IMG/VR virus record: IMGVR_UViG_3300017971_000207
Span: 81,434-145,433 of that record
Origin: a virus
Strand: one strand, 5' to 3'
DNA: 64,000 nucleotides
How positions within the stretch are numbered: the stretch's first letter is position 1; the number at the start of each line of letters is the position of its first letter. The position numbers were made by a program, and so were the translations under genes. Below are positions 32,589-41,180 of the stretch, one piece after another. The notes beneath the pieces were generated by a model. The model searched no databases. It was not told where the DNA came from and worked only from the letters and a program-made list of their open reading frames with translations.

Positions 32589-33346
32589 AGCTCGTCGTCG
32601 TCCGGATATAGCCGTTGCAGCTCTGACCACTCGTCGGAGACCACGCGGGCTACGGCTTTAAGGACCAGGCGATTGTTGGCGGAGGTGAGGTCGCGTCTGA
32701 TGCGCTCCCATGTTGCCGAGCTGTCGAGAGCGGATTGGATCATGTCTGAGCTTGGGGGTCCTACAAAGAGCCAGCCTCCATCATCCTGTCCGAGATGGTG
32801 GAGGTATGCGAGGGCCTCATCTGATATCTGCTGCATGAAGGCTCGGACCTCTGAGGGGCGGTTGTGGTAGTCGAGGCCCTTCTCGGGCTTAAGCAGATCA
32901 CGAAGGTGCGTTACCTCATGCACCAGCACGGAGTAAAGCTCATCCTCCACCTCGCTCATGTTGGCCAGGAGCTCCGATGGGCTTCGTTGGCTATTTAGCC
33001 CGATAAACAGCAGGTGCTTTACCCCGTAGGAGGTTGGGGTGTCGTGTGTGCTGAGCACGTTGCCTCCGGTTACGTAGCGCCGGGGGCTCCGCCACGTGCG
33101 CGGCTCCTCAACGCGTAGCGTCACGTCGACCTTGACAGGAGCACCTCGGACGTCCGTGGTCTCGTAGGCTCCCAACGACCAGCTACGCCGCCGCAACGGC
33201 CGCTCTGAGGGCTTCAGCTTCCTCCTCAGAAGGCTGATGGCCTCCTTGGCTAGCTGCCTTGCCTGCCTCTTATCAATGGGGATAGGTCGGCCCTCCCCCA
33301 GCTCTAGGCGTATCCTGGAGAGGATACTGTTGATGCTTTCTCTCAT
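32585..33346 (-). CDS. metalloprotease-like protein with virion-targeting-like N-terminus, 253 aa
   Basis: Start MRESINSILSRIRLELGEG ends LGE-G. Central VLVHEVTHLRDLL (HExxH, ~150) is a zinc-protease motif; ~165-180 EKGLDYHNRPSEVRAF could supply further ligands (E in PSEVRAF). ATG at 33346 has GGAGG and overlaps the thymidine kinase stop. Substrate unknown; may act in the virion or injected cell. Confidence 0.7.
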   Translation of the reverse strand: MRESINSILSRIRLELGEGRPIPIDKRQARQLAKEAISLLRRKLKPSERPLRRRSWSLGAYETTDVRGAPVKVDVTLRVEEPRTWRSPRRYVTGGNVLSTHDTPTSYGVKHLLFIGLNSQRSPSELLANMSEVEDELYSVLVHEVTHLRDLLKPEKGLDYHNRPSEVRAFMQQISDEALAYLHHLGQDDGGWLFVGPPSSDMIQSALDSSATWERIRRDLTSANNRLVLKAVARVVSDEWSELQRLYPDDDEL

Positions 33347-33347
33347 G

Positions 33348-33899
33348 CTAAACAGCCTCCAAAGGGGTTGGGCTGAAGTGCTCCCGACACCGTGCTGTGT
33401 AGTGCTTGGTGCTCCCAATAAGCACCTCCTCAGTGCTGGCCGTCAGGCGCTGAGAGCGTGTGGCGTCTGCTCCGCAGACAGTGCAGACCGCATATAGCTG
33501 GATGATGTGATCGGCGACCGCCATAAGCGACGGCATCGGCTCCCAAGGCTCCCCTCGCCAGTTCAACGATAGCCCCGCAACCACCACCCGGATGCCCCGG
33601 TCCGAGATAGCCAGGACGTTGGCCGACAGCCCCTTGTCGAACAGCTGCCCCTCGTCAATCAAGACCAGCTGCGTCTCAGGCAGGAGATGCTCCTTGATGG
33701 CCGCAGAGTAGGGAACGGTCGTGGCATCCAGCTCGCGCCCCCCGTGGGTACGGATGACGGTTGATCGTGTGTCCTTGGCCGGCTTGAACGCCTGGAAGGG
33801 CTGTCGGGCGTATGTGGCGCGCTCAGCGCAGCTGATAAGCTCGTCCGTCTTGCTCGCAAACATCGGGCCCGCGATAACCTCTATTCGTCCTTTGGTCAT
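33348..33899 (-). CDS. tdk: thymidine kinase
   Basis: Phosphorylates thymidine with ATP. IEVIAGPMFASKTDELI (P-loop, ~7-23), VLIDEGQLFDK (Walker B-like, ~78), and a zinc site CTVCGADATRSQR ... CREHF. 183 aa is normal for type II thymidine kinase. Works with the reductase and deoxynucleoside kinase in precursor supply. Confidence 0.93.
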   Translation of the reverse strand: MTKGRIEVIAGPMFASKTDELISCAERATYARQPFQAFKPAKDTRSTVIRTHGGRELDATTVPYSAAIKEHLLPETQLVLIDEGQLFDKGLSANVLAISDRGIRVVVAGLSLNWRGEPWEPMPSLMAVADHIIQLYAVCTVCGADATRSQRLTASTEEVLIGSTKHYTARCREHFSPTPLEAV

Positions 33900-33943
33900 C
33901 CGAGGAGGATATCAGGAAGGAGGTCTAGGGGGTACATGCGGAA

Positions 33944-33971
33944 GCGGTAGCGACCGCGTGGTCGCTACCGC
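33944..33971 (-). terminator. 12-bp stem hairpin with CGCGTG centre
   Basis: GCGGTAGCGACC / GGTCGCTACCGC around GCGT, holding the stop codon of the gene at 33965. Variant of the CGACCACGTGGTCG palindrome found at other gene ends. No T-run. Confidence 0.5.
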
Positions 33972-35026
33972 TTGTACCCCCGCAGCAGTGCTTTCTCTAG
34001 AGCTTGTAAGCTCAAGGTCGGATGGCCTCCTCCCAGCATCGCCCATATGTCATTGTAGCTGCTTCGCAGCCAGCTACGAAGCTGCTCCGCGGTCCACCCG
34101 TCACGCTTGGCCTGCCGTCCAGTGGTGATAGCTGCGCTCTCCATTCGCATTGCGGGTGGGTCCCCTTGGAATAGATCGAAGGCGCGAGCCGCATGTGATG
34201 CCAGCTGCTGCGCCTTTATTGGATCAATAGGTTTTTCCTTTACCGCGCTCTTTCCGCTAAGCCACGCTTCAAAGGCGTCGAAGAGCTCCGGAGCCGTGCG
34301 CTCCATATGCTTGGGCGCCAAAGCCCACCAGGCTGCGGCCTCCATGGTGCCCTCTAGATCTCCTGCTAGACCATGATAGACCGACACCCCCTTACCCCAA
34401 GCCTTGAGGGCTTTGGTTGCAAGAGCCCCAGCTGCAGGGTCCTTGGCGTATACCGCGTGGGCGGCCTCATGTGCTGCTGTCTTCGACCCGTGATGAACCT
34501 TGGTTCCCCCAACCTCTGTTGTGTTGTCTAGGTGGGCGTTAACCACTCGGGCGCGCCCCGCCAAGCTGTCCCCCTCAACATCCCCGTGAGGCTTCACGAA
34601 GAACTCGATCTTAATGGTCGGTAGAACCCTCTTAGCCGCCCGCGTCGCCTTTGCGAGGTTGGCCTTCCCCCCATCCGAAGGTTTCCAAGGACGCTCCTTC
34701 GCGGGAGGAGGCGACATCTTAACTATCCGATCAACCTCTTTAACCCATCGCTCCAGCTCCTTAAGCTTCCCTACAATCACCCCCACGCTGCCGTCGCGGC
34801 CGTGATATACGAGCCAGCCGTCCTTTAGCTCGTAGCGAGCGATAGCCATGGGAAAGGTGTCGTCCGTGTCTGGTGGTTCGGCCCACACCTTTCCTATTCC
34901 GGGAACCGCTACCATGGCGACCTTTCCCCCCACACTGCGTCGAGCCTGCTTCCGTAGATTCGGCGCGGCTGCGGCCTCCCCTAGGATCATTCTACACCGC
35001 TCGATCTTCTCAGCTAATGTCCGCAT
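33965..35026 (-). CDS. HExxH metalloprotease-like protein with virion-targeting-like N-terminus, 353 aa
   Basis: N-terminus MRTLAEKIERCRMILGEAA matches the EKIxxCRxIL pattern of the 24778 and 25341 products and has LGE-A. HEAAHAVYA (~190) is an HExxH zinc motif, with EGTMEAAAWW (~230) as possible third ligand. C-terminal helical domain with GWTAEQLRSWLR. ATG directly follows TGGTAGGTTAGGGGGC. Likely packaged protease or protease-like protein. Confidence 0.68.
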   Translation of the reverse strand: MRTLAEKIERCRMILGEAAAAPNLRKQARRSVGGKVAMVAVPGIGKVWAEPPDTDDTFPMAIARYELKDGWLVYHGRDGSVGVIVGKLKELERWVKEVDRIVKMSPPPAKERPWKPSDGGKANLAKATRAAKRVLPTIKIEFFVKPHGDVEGDSLAGRARVVNAHLDNTTEVGGTKVHHGSKTAAHEAAHAVYAKDPAAGALATKALKAWGKGVSVYHGLAGDLEGTMEAAAWWALAPKHMERTAPELFDAFEAWLSGKSAVKEKPIDPIKAQQLASHAARAFDLFQGDPPAMRMESAAITTGRQAKRDGWTAEQLRSWLRSSYNDIWAMLGGGHPTLSLQALEKALLRGYKR

Positions 35027-35031
35027 GCCCC

Positions 35032-35760
35032 CTAACCTACCACAAGCTCCTGCCACCGCGCCTCAAGCATCTGAGCGTACAAGGTCGCAGGTAGCCCATA
35101 CGGGCCAAACGCAAACCCATCGTTCACCTCGATCAAGAGGGTCTGACCGCCCGTGGTAACCCCCATGTCGAGCGTGTAGGCTGCAGGGGCGTCATGGTAG
35201 GCTTGGACGGCCTCCAGGACGACGTTTCGATCAAGAGGGCGCGACCAGTCCCCCTTGTAGTGCCGGGCCGCGAGGATGTCTCCTCGGAGCACACAGCACC
35301 GGTACTCGGCTTGGAAGGGAAGGGGTGGTGAGACCCAGCACAGCTCGTCATCGTCGTAAGGGCCAAGCCGCACCTGGTCCTCGAAGGTGCCCGAGGTAAC
35401 AAAGCCCGTGAACAGCTTCTGCTTATGTGGCTTGATGAACAGGCGACGGTGCGTGATGGTGCGGACCTCGGATAGGGGGAGGGTCTCGATCGAGCGTCCG
35501 AGGAAGGCTTTCAGGGATGGGGGATAGTCGAGGCTCGGGGGCCGGGGGATGTGCAGGTGGTCGAGGGCCTCCCACACATCCCCGACGAAGCCCGCCAGGC
35601 CCGTGTCGTGGCCCAGGTCCGAGAGTGAGCGGATGTCCCCAAAGCCGTAGAAGGGGACGGTCTCCGTGCCGCGGGCCCGGAAGCCCAAGGCTGCGATCGC
35701 ATGAGGCGCGCTGTCGGGTAGGTCCTCGCGATAGCGTATGTAGCAGCGGCGAAGGGTCAT
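35032..35760 (-). CDS. ATP-grasp protein (R2K-like clade), 242 aa
   Basis: LFIKPHKQKLFTGFVT (~109), YRCCVLRGDILAARHYKGD (~158) and YTLDMGVTTGGQTLLIEVNDGFAFGPYG near the C-terminus are the ATP- and Mg-binding parts of ATP-grasp ligases; this short form matches the R2K clade common in phages. Such enzymes join amino or carboxylate groups; substrate unknown. Stop is 5 bp before the next gene. Confidence 0.82.
   Translation of the reverse strand: MTLRRCYIRYREDLPDSAPHAIAALGFRARGTETVPFYGFGDIRSLSDLGHDTGLAGFVGDVWEALDHLHIPRPPSLDYPPSLKAFLGRSIETLPLSEVRTITHRRLFIKPHKQKLFTGFVTSGTFEDQVRLGPYDDDELCWVSPPLPFQAEYRCCVLRGDILAARHYKGDWSRPLDRNVVLEAVQAYHDAPAAYTLDMGVTTGGQTLLIEVNDGFAFGPYGLPATLYAQMLEARWQELVVG
35033..35042 (-). 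promoter_or_regulatory. late-promoter-like element
   Basis: Minus strand TGGTAGGTTA followed by GGGGGC and the ATG at 35026; same layout as at 24763 and 31761. Confidence 0.4.
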
Positions 35761-35770
35761 GGCTCGGCCA

Positions 35771-36091
35771 TCACACCAGGTCGAGGAGGAGCGACACCAC
35801 GAGGGCGACGGCGAGGCCGAGGGGGACCGCTGTCAGCAGGATTAGGATGGAGCCGTGCAGGCTCTTACCCCTCCGGCGGCAATAGGCTAGGTGTGCTGTG
35901 GTCGAGAGGAGGCCCCCAAGGGCCGCCGGCGCTGCCCGCCAAGGGCTTGTGACGCCTCCGGTCCACAGCACGAAGGTCACACCGATGAGCACGAAGGCTG
36001 CAACGGAGGCAGTGGGGTGCCACCAAGGCTTCCACCATCTCGGGCCGTCATCGGGCACTGCAGTAGGGGTCCGATAGGGAGCGGTGGTCAT
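35771..36091 (-). CDS. membrane protein with three predicted helices, 106 aa
   Basis: Hydrophobic stretches at ~28-47, ~53-70 and ~85-104, short polar N-terminus. ATGA overlap with the upstream gene. Holin-like in size and layout, but no family recognised. Confidence 0.6.
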   Translation of the reverse strand: MTTAPYRTPTAVPDDGPRWWKPWWHPTASVAAFVLIGVTFVLWTGGVTSPWRAAPAALGGLLSTTAHLAYCRRRGKSLHGSILILLTAVPLGLAVALVVSLLLDLV

Positions 36092-36402
36092 TCGCTCCCC
36101 TTGTCGCCCTTCACTGGGGCGCACCACACGATCTCGTCCAGCTCAAGGTCCAGACCTCCCTCGAACACGATCGGGTCCGAGAGCACCTTGACCTTGCTGC
36201 CACTCAGATTCGTGACCTTGCTTAGCCTCACCCAGTCACCCTTGAGCTCCACCCCCTTGAATCTCACCACCAGGCCGCCGCGCGCCGCTAGCAGATAGTG
36301 CTGGGCCTCTGATCGATGGTAGTGAGGCTCTAGGGCCTCCTGCAAGCACGGCGGCAGCTCCCTCAGCCGTCGCTGCTCCTCATGTAGGTCCTGTCGTCTC
36401 AT
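36088..36402 (-). CDS. hypothetical protein, 104 aa
   Basis: N-terminal helix, then beta-rich part (VRLSKVTNLSGSKVKVLS). Located between the membrane protein and the 399-aa protein with tight spacing. Not recognised. Confidence 0.6.
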   Translation of the reverse strand: MRRQDLHEEQRRLRELPPCLQEALEPHYHRSEAQHYLLAARGGLVVRFKGVELKGDWVRLSKVTNLSGSKVKVLSDPIVFEGGLDLELDEIVWCAPVKGDKGSE

Positions 36403-36409
36403 CTGTCCT

Positions 36410-37609
36410 CTATGTCTTGATCGTCATCTCGCGGAGAATCGTGGGCCCTCCGTCACGGTTGACCCATGTGGGCTTGCGCCATATCCGCTTGCGCAGCGAG
36501 CTTCTCGGCCCGTACGGCTGATTGTTCCAATGACCTCGACGGATGTGCTGAGCCTTGTGGATATGGGTCGACTCGCCGCGCAGGTACTGAATGACCTTCG
36601 TCGACAGGTCTACCTCAATCGGAAGGCGCAGCTCAAAGCTCTGTGAGCCGCTCAGCGGCCTCCCCTTTCGCTTGCGCCTCTTGCCTTTGCTGCTTGTCCT
36701 CCTCGCCTGTCCTTTGATCACGAGGTTTGGTCTGAGGGATGAGTCGCCTAGCATGTAGCAGAGGTTGAGCACCACCCGGCCCTGGATCTCTGCTGCCCGA
36801 AAGATCTCCTGGGTGTCACACTCCACATCTACATGTGCTCCGCCAGGCGTACGGTACAGCTCCTCCAAGGGCTGGTCGCGATAGCTGCTTGACGTTTGAT
36901 CCCTGTCCACGATAAGCGACCACCGATCTCTGTCCACAAGGATATATAACCTCTCCCAGATGCTGTTGAGCAGTGGAGGGCTGATAGCAATACAGAAGGC
37001 GCTCCAAGGGGCTCGTATCGACCGTAGCTGCGCCGCCCGGAGATCGGTAAGGGCTAGGGCCGCTGCCTGTGTCGCTGTTAGATGGATGGTTGGGCATGTC
37101 TGCCCCCACCAGCTAGCCGCCCACACCATACGCATATCGTTGTATATCGTGGCGACCTGGTTAGACCGACGGCTAAGGCGGGGATCTGGACCACTCAGCG
37201 ATCGCTCGAAAGCTGTCTGCGCTTGGAGCGTATGCAGCTGCTCAAGCTTCAGCAGGTCCTTGTCCGACAGAGCTAGCAGCGCCTGGTTCGCTTTACCAAC
37301 CTGACGGAGATCCGCTAGGCCAAACACATCGCTCCCCCCAGCAGCAAGATCTTTGGCCCACCTACCCATCAGTGCGTACAACGGACGATAGGCTGCGATG
37401 ACCTCGGCTTTCCGCTCGCGCCAGGTGCGGGAGGCCCACCCCCTCGCTGCCTCCCGATCCGCTAGAAGCTTGTCGCAGAACGCCGGGTGCCGCACGTAAA
37501 GCGCTCGCGTGTAATCCCAGTACGCTAGCTCACCCCCAGTGTGGCTACCCCGACCCTCCCCAGCTACATCTAGCCCCGTGCAGTATCGTGCCCAATCCTC
37601 AGCACTCAT
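36410..37609 (-). CDS. hypothetical protein, 399 aa, paralogue of the 345-aa protein at 30241
   Basis: C-terminal module RRGHWNNQPYGPRSSLRK...WRKPTWVNRDGGPTILRE matches the 30241 product; a Lys/Arg-rich linker (SSKGKRRKRKGRP) precedes it. N-terminal part helical with many Trp. Same upstream ACTACAATTGTTGACC box. Two such genes with the same control element suggest a small co-regulated family. Confidence 0.65.
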   Translation of the reverse strand: MSAEDWARYCTGLDVAGEGRGSHTGGELAYWDYTRALYVRHPAFCDKLLADREAARGWASRTWRERKAEVIAAYRPLYALMGRWAKDLAAGGSDVFGLADLRQVGKANQALLALSDKDLLKLEQLHTLQAQTAFERSLSGPDPRLSRRSNQVATIYNDMRMVWAASWWGQTCPTIHLTATQAAALALTDLRAAQLRSIRAPWSAFCIAISPPLLNSIWERLYILVDRDRWSLIVDRDQTSSSYRDQPLEELYRTPGGAHVDVECDTQEIFRAAEIQGRVVLNLCYMLGDSSLRPNLVIKGQARRTSSKGKRRKRKGRPLSGSQSFELRLPIEVDLSTKVIQYLRGESTHIHKAQHIRRGHWNNQPYGPRSSLRKRIWRKPTWVNRDGGPTILREMTIKT

Positions 37610-37650
37610 ACGGCTACCCTATCTTATCCATCAACACGGTGCAAGGGGTG

Positions 37651-37666
37651 GGTCAACAATTGTAGT
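37651..37666 (-). promoter_or_regulatory. ACTACAATTGTTGACC box
   Basis: Identical 16-mer to those at 31333 and 31653, ~45 bp upstream of the 399-aa gene. Confidence 0.4.
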
Positions 37667-37743
37667 CTGACCTGCCCTGCGCGTTTGGGGGTGCAGGCCC
37701 GTACTCCCTAGAACCAGGTAGCTCGAAGCGGAGAAGTTGCATG

Positions 37744-37769
37744 CTCCCGATAACGTTATCGGGAGTTTT
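37744..37769 (+). terminator. perfect 22-bp palindrome followed by TTTT
   Basis: Arms CTCCCGATAAC / GTTATCGGGAG then TTTTA on the plus strand; terminator-like, though no plus-strand gene precedes it. Confidence 0.45.
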
Positions 37770-37925
37770 AGAGGGCCTAGGGAGGAGTAGGGAGGCAGCT
37801 CGGCGAGGGAGCCCTGTAAAACTCCCTTGTGTTAGTTATAGGGAGTTTAGGGTACATCCGTTTGGTCTAGGGAGTTTCCGGCGCGCCTGCGGCGAGGCCG
37901 GCAGGGCCGGCCCAAGCCCTAGAGC

Positions 37926-38120
37926 CTAGGGCTTGGGCCGCGGCACGCCTCGGTGGAGGCGAAGCGGCGGGGCCTCGATGAGCAGAGTGATCGCGCGCTC
38001 GTAGTCACCCTCACGCTCGGCCTGCAGAGCTGCGGGCGGTAGGACGTAGCACTCGTGGCCCACCGGCTTGCCATCACTGAGCCGGTGGGCGTGGTTGCAG
38101 TAGGTGGTGCAGTAGATCAT
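37926..38120 (-). CDS. small Cys/His-containing protein, 64 aa
   Basis: MIYCTTYCNHAHRL... with a later HECY could bind zinc. ATGA overlap with the gene upstream. Not recognised. Confidence 0.6.
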   Translation of the reverse strand: MIYCTTYCNHAHRLSDGKPVGHECYVLPPAALQAEREGDYERAITLLIEAPPLRLHRGVPRPKP

Positions 38121-38626
38121 CTAACCCTCACGGATACGTAGACCCACATCTCCTCATGGGCGTCCGGAGGAAGGCGCGCATCATCTGCTGTGGGCGCATC
38201 GGGCCAATCGTCGGCGTCGTCGAGGATCCAACCTGCTTGACCTAGCTGCTCCAAGGCATCCTCGAACGCTTCGGCTGCGTCGGCGCCTACGCCTGTAGCC
38301 GCAGCGCGGAAGTCCGTGACGGTTAGGCCGCAGCCCTGGAAGTACTGCTCATGCTCGACGCCGTGGACGATCACGTCGTGAGCCGCAACCGTGCGTCGAG
38401 GCGTGGTGGCGCTGAAGTGAGGCTCGCACAGTGATGGTGGGCGCTTCAACGCCTCGACGCACAGGTTAGCTAGGCGCTCTCGGACATCGGCGGGGATGTC
38501 CGCGCGGTCCTCCTTCAGGATAGCCTCTACCCCGCGGCGCAAGGCAAACAGCATGTCCTCGACCTCGCGGATACTCTGCTGGGCTCTTCGTATCTCCTGG
38601 TGCAGCTCTTCCTCGTGTGTTGCCAT
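38117..38626 (-). CDS. hypothetical protein, 169 aa
   Basis: N-terminal coiled coil (EEELHQEIRRAQQSIREVED), acidic C-terminus (DDADDWPDAPTADD). Follows the hairpin at 38644. Not recognised. Confidence 0.6.
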   Translation of the reverse strand: MATHEEELHQEIRRAQQSIREVEDMLFALRRGVEAILKEDRADIPADVRERLANLCVEALKRPPSLCEPHFSATTPRRTVAAHDVIVHGVEHEQYFQGCGLTVTDFRAAATGVGADAAEAFEDALEQLGQAGWILDDADDWPDAPTADDARLPPDAHEEMWVYVSVRVR

Positions 38627-38643
38627 TAGTTCCTCCTACCCCG

Positions 38644-38674
38644 AAAGCCCCAGGCTTGAAGGCTCTGGGGCTTT
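38644..38674 (-). terminator. hairpin AAAGCCCCAG...CTGGGGCTTT
   Basis: Arms AAAGCCCCAG / CTGGGGCTTT around GCTTGAAGG, after the gene ending at 38692. Stronger form of the 27336 hairpin; the minus-strand arm ends in CTTTCGGG. Confidence 0.5.
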
Positions 38675-38691
38675 GGTGGGGACGCCTCGGG

Positions 38692-38973
38692 CTACCCTAG
38701 GCGCCGATCGTCAAGGTCAAGGTCCGGAGGGTAGAGCGCGGTGAGGTCAAGCACCTCACGCGTGGAGGCGCCCGTGCTGTCGCGGAGCTCCCATCGGTCA
38801 GCGCTCACACGGACCATACAGATCACACCGCCGGTTAGGTCCACCAAGGTTAGGGCCGTGCGGAACGCGTCAGCAGCCGACGCGCCGACGAGCACGGTGG
38901 TGCCGCCGTCACGCGAGCGGAAGGTGCGGAAGGTTGGGGTAGAAGGAGCAGGCGGGGTCATCGTTTTGGTCAT
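38692..38973 (-). CDS. hypothetical protein, 93 aa
   Basis: Small beta-rich protein (GGTTVLVGASAADAF...WELRDSTGASTREV). Behind the promoter at 38999-39053. Not recognised. Confidence 0.58.
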   Translation of the reverse strand: MTKTMTPPAPSTPTFRTFRSRDGGTTVLVGASAADAFRTALTLVDLTGGVICMVRVSADRWELRDSTGASTREVLDLTALYPPDLDLDDRRLG

Positions 38974-38998
38974 CGTTGATCTCCGTTGTTGCTCCTAT

Positions 38999-39053
38999 AA
39001 TATACCCACTACCTGAACGATTGTCAAGGGTGTGGTGTGTAAACATTACACAC
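38999..39053 (-). promoter_or_regulatory. promoter with upstream 19-bp operator
   Basis: TTGACA, 17 bp, TATATT. O2 is the perfect palindrome GTGTGTAATGTTTACACAC (39035-39053). At the -10 only one half-site (GTGGGTAT) remains. Confidence 0.65.
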
Positions 39054-39079
39054 CATGTCCTTACGCCGCGGCACTCTGC

Positions 39080-39430
39080 TCAGTCGATCTTCCTAGGTAC
39101 ATCGACGCCCACAGAGCGGGGAAGGCCCCCGTAGGCGCGGATCAAAGCGAGGGCAGCGTCAAAGGCTGTGGAGACCTCGTGGGTTCCACCGGCGAGTGAG
39201 CCCGCCTCTACGAGGAACGGCTCGCCGTAGCCCTCGCGAGTGATGTGGCAACCCCACACCGAGACTGAGCCGCCGTCGCAGGCATAGTCCTCGATGATGG
39301 TTGCAAGCCCCATCACGGGGCACGAGCCCGAGTGAATGCTCCGGGAGCCGACCCAGCGCTGGCCGTCGTCGGAGGCGTGAAGGCTGGGGTCGTAGGGGTG
39401 GGGGGCGGTCTGGTCGACGGTCAAGGTCAT
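39080..39430 (-). CDS. hypothetical protein, 116 aa
   Basis: MTLTVDQTAPHPYDPS..., beta-rich with two Cys; GGAGCA ribosome site. Its stop is ~25 bp from the O2 operator of the next promoter. Not recognised. Confidence 0.58.
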   Translation of the reverse strand: MTLTVDQTAPHPYDPSLHASDDGQRWVGSRSIHSGSCPVMGLATIIEDYACDGGSVSVWGCHITREGYGEPFLVEAGSLAGGTHEVSTAFDAALALIRAYGGLPRSVGVDVPRKID

Positions 39431-39532
39431 GTGTTGCTCCTTCGAGATTCGGTCCTAACAAGCGTTGCCCGTGCTAGAGGTCAGCCCCCACGGGCAGGGG
39501 CTCTCGGGCCTCTACAGGCCCACCAGGCGCCG

Positions 39533-40225
39533 CTATGCAGCCTTCTGGCCGGGGAGGGTGGAGATCCCCTTGGTGCCGATGACCGCCATGCCGGGGAAGG
39601 TGTCCGAGAGGGCAGCCCACAGCTCTTTGCGGCTTTTGAGCGCAATATAGCGGCCCTTGGGAACGCGCACGCCCTGGACCTCGGTCTTGCCGTCGGCCCA
39701 TCGGCGCCAGACCTTATGAGCCTTGAGCGCCTCGTTGAGCTCGGGGCTATAGGGGGTGGTGAGCTTGAGGCACGGCCCAAAGTCGGGGTGCTCGCTGGCC
39801 TCGACCTTAAGCGCGCCAGCGTTGGTGGTGATACGCTTGGCAAGCTTGTGGTAGCCAAGGGCGAAGATGATGGCCGCAAGGGCGTACACCTTGACAGTGC
39901 CCTGCACTAACGCGCAAGCGTAGGTCAAGGCATTGCAAGCCTTGCGGGCGTCGCCTGCAACGATCGCAACGGGGCCGCCCGGACCTGCGACCGAGCCAGA
40001 CTCCAGCTCCTTGTCCAGGAGCACAGAGGCCGTGGCCCAGTCAGCCTCCACACAGGGGACCTTGTAGCCGTGCTTGCGCCGGCACACAGGACCTACGCCC
40101 GTCTCCACCGACGCCGCGTCCACGAGCTCCTTGCCGCAGCAGGCGCAGTTGGAGGCCAACATGGCGCAGGCGGGGGACTGGGTGTAATCGGAAGCGGCGG
40201 CGGTGTGGGCGGTGGTCTTGGTCAT
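39533..40225 (-). CDS. DUF6011-like zinc-binding protein, 230 aa
   Basis: CACCGKELVDAASVETGVGPVCRRK (split pattern CxxCG...VxxGxGPxC, ~27-50) is the treble-clef motif found in DUF6011-type phage and helicase-associated proteins. The remainder is alpha/beta without catalytic motif. Expressed from the operator promoter at 40251-40310. Confidence 0.65.
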   Translation of the reverse strand: MTKTTAHTAAASDYTQSPACAMLASNCACCGKELVDAASVETGVGPVCRRKHGYKVPCVEADWATASVLLDKELESGSVAGPGGPVAIVAGDARKACNALTYACALVQGTVKVYALAAIIFALGYHKLAKRITTNAGALKVEASEHPDFGPCLKLTTPYSPELNEALKAHKVWRRWADGKTEVQGVRVPKGRYIALKSRKELWAALSDTFPGMAVIGTKGISTLPGQKAA

Positions 40226-40250
40226 CGTGTGCTCTCCTCGTTGCGTCGTT

Positions 40251-40310
40251 GTGAGTATATAATACACACCCACCCCCACCCTGTCAAGGGTGTGTGTATC
40301 TTTTACTCAC
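40251..40310 (-). promoter_or_regulatory. promoter with paired 19-bp operators
   Basis: TTGACA, 17 bp, TATTAT. O1 GTGTGTATTATATACTCAC (40251-40269) over the -10, O2 GTGAGTAAAAGATACACAC (40292-40310) upstream of the -35; centres 41 bp apart. Confidence 0.75.
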
Positions 40311-40366
40311 TTTTTTTCAAACGTGGGGGTCGGGGCAACGATAATGGGGACTTAGCCCGAGCGACC

Positions 40367-41104
40367 TCAGTCCAGGAGGTACTGGCGGATGTCCGAGATC
40401 AGATTCCACACGCTCCACTTGTTGGAGGCGTAGCGCAGGCGATCTTCGATCGTCCCCTCCTCGGGCAGCTGCCAGCCGAGGTTGAGCCGCGACAGCACGG
40501 CGTCTACGCGCTCTGCAGCTGCCTGTAGGTCGGCCTCCTGGGCCACTAGGGTCTTGGGGTCCTTGGAGGTCCGAAAGGCCCGCAGGGCGTCTCCTACGGC
40601 CAGCACGTCGGCTTTAATCTCGGATACCCAGGAGGCCGGGAGCTGGCTGTCGTCGGCCTCAAAGATGGCGTCGTACGCCTCGATGATGTCGCGGGCCCAG
40701 CGGAGGTACTTGGCCGGCTTGAGGCTCTCGTAAGAGCTCTCAAAGGGGAGGGCGTAGGCGAAGCTCTCCTCGAAGTCGTACGCGTCCACGCGCGCCTGGG
40801 CAAGCTGCGGGTTGGCGAGCACGCGCTCGTACTCACCTCGACCTAGCCCTATGACGTGAGCCAGGAGGTCCGAGAAGCTGTCGTCTCCGAGCCCTTCGAC
40901 CACCGGGCCGATGGCCTTGGACAGACGCCCCTCCAGCACGTGGAAGGTCCCCCGCAGCGCGACGGCCTGCGCCCGGTCGAGCTCCCGCAGGAGCCGCTTC
41001 TCAATCACCTTGTAGTCTGTGGTCTCGGTGCCCCAGCCGAGGGGCTCGGTGGTGCTCCAGAAGCGGGTGATGGCGGCGGGGGATGCTGGGTCGGTCTTGG
41101 TCAT
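40367..41104 (-). CDS. hypothetical helical protein, 245 aa
   Basis: All-helical, acidic (LLRELDRAQAVALRGTFHVLE...). AGGAG ribosome site. Transcribed across the hairpin at 41149. Not recognised. Confidence 0.6.
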   Translation of the reverse strand: MTKTDPASPAAITRFWSTTEPLGWGTETTDYKVIEKRLLRELDRAQAVALRGTFHVLEGRLSKAIGPVVEGLGDDSFSDLLAHVIGLGRGEYERVLANPQLAQARVDAYDFEESFAYALPFESSYESLKPAKYLRWARDIIEAYDAIFEADDSQLPASWVSEIKADVLAVGDALRAFRTSKDPKTLVAQEADLQAAAERVDAVLSRLNLGWQLPEEGTIEDRLRYASNKWSVWNLISDIRQYLLD

Positions 41105-41148
41105 GGTGTGCTCCTAGCGTGTGGTTGCTGGTCTCTCTAACGCCTTAA

Positions 41149-41175
41149 GCCCGAGGCCAGCTAAGACTCTCGGGC
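41149..41175 (-). terminator. hairpin GCCCGAG...CTCGGGC
   Basis: Arms GCCCGAG / CTCGGGC around a 13-base loop, same place and flanks (TTAAGGCGTTAG) as the 27336 hairpin. Confidence 0.45.
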
Positions 41176-41180
41176 GGAGG

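Larger units (their letters stand above)
37610..37925. other. non-coding region with GGGAGTTT motifs and palindromes
   Basis: No convincing gene. Holds the ACAATTGT box (37651), a perfect 22-bp palindrome (37744-37765) and several GGGAGTTT motifs, two forming an inverted pair (37818-37850) and one at 37867-37879. Possible control region or secondary origin. Confidence 0.5.

Noticed and set aside
37741-37929. plus-strand gene of 62 codons
   Set aside because: Covers palindromes and repeated motifs; no ribosome site and no coherent protein.
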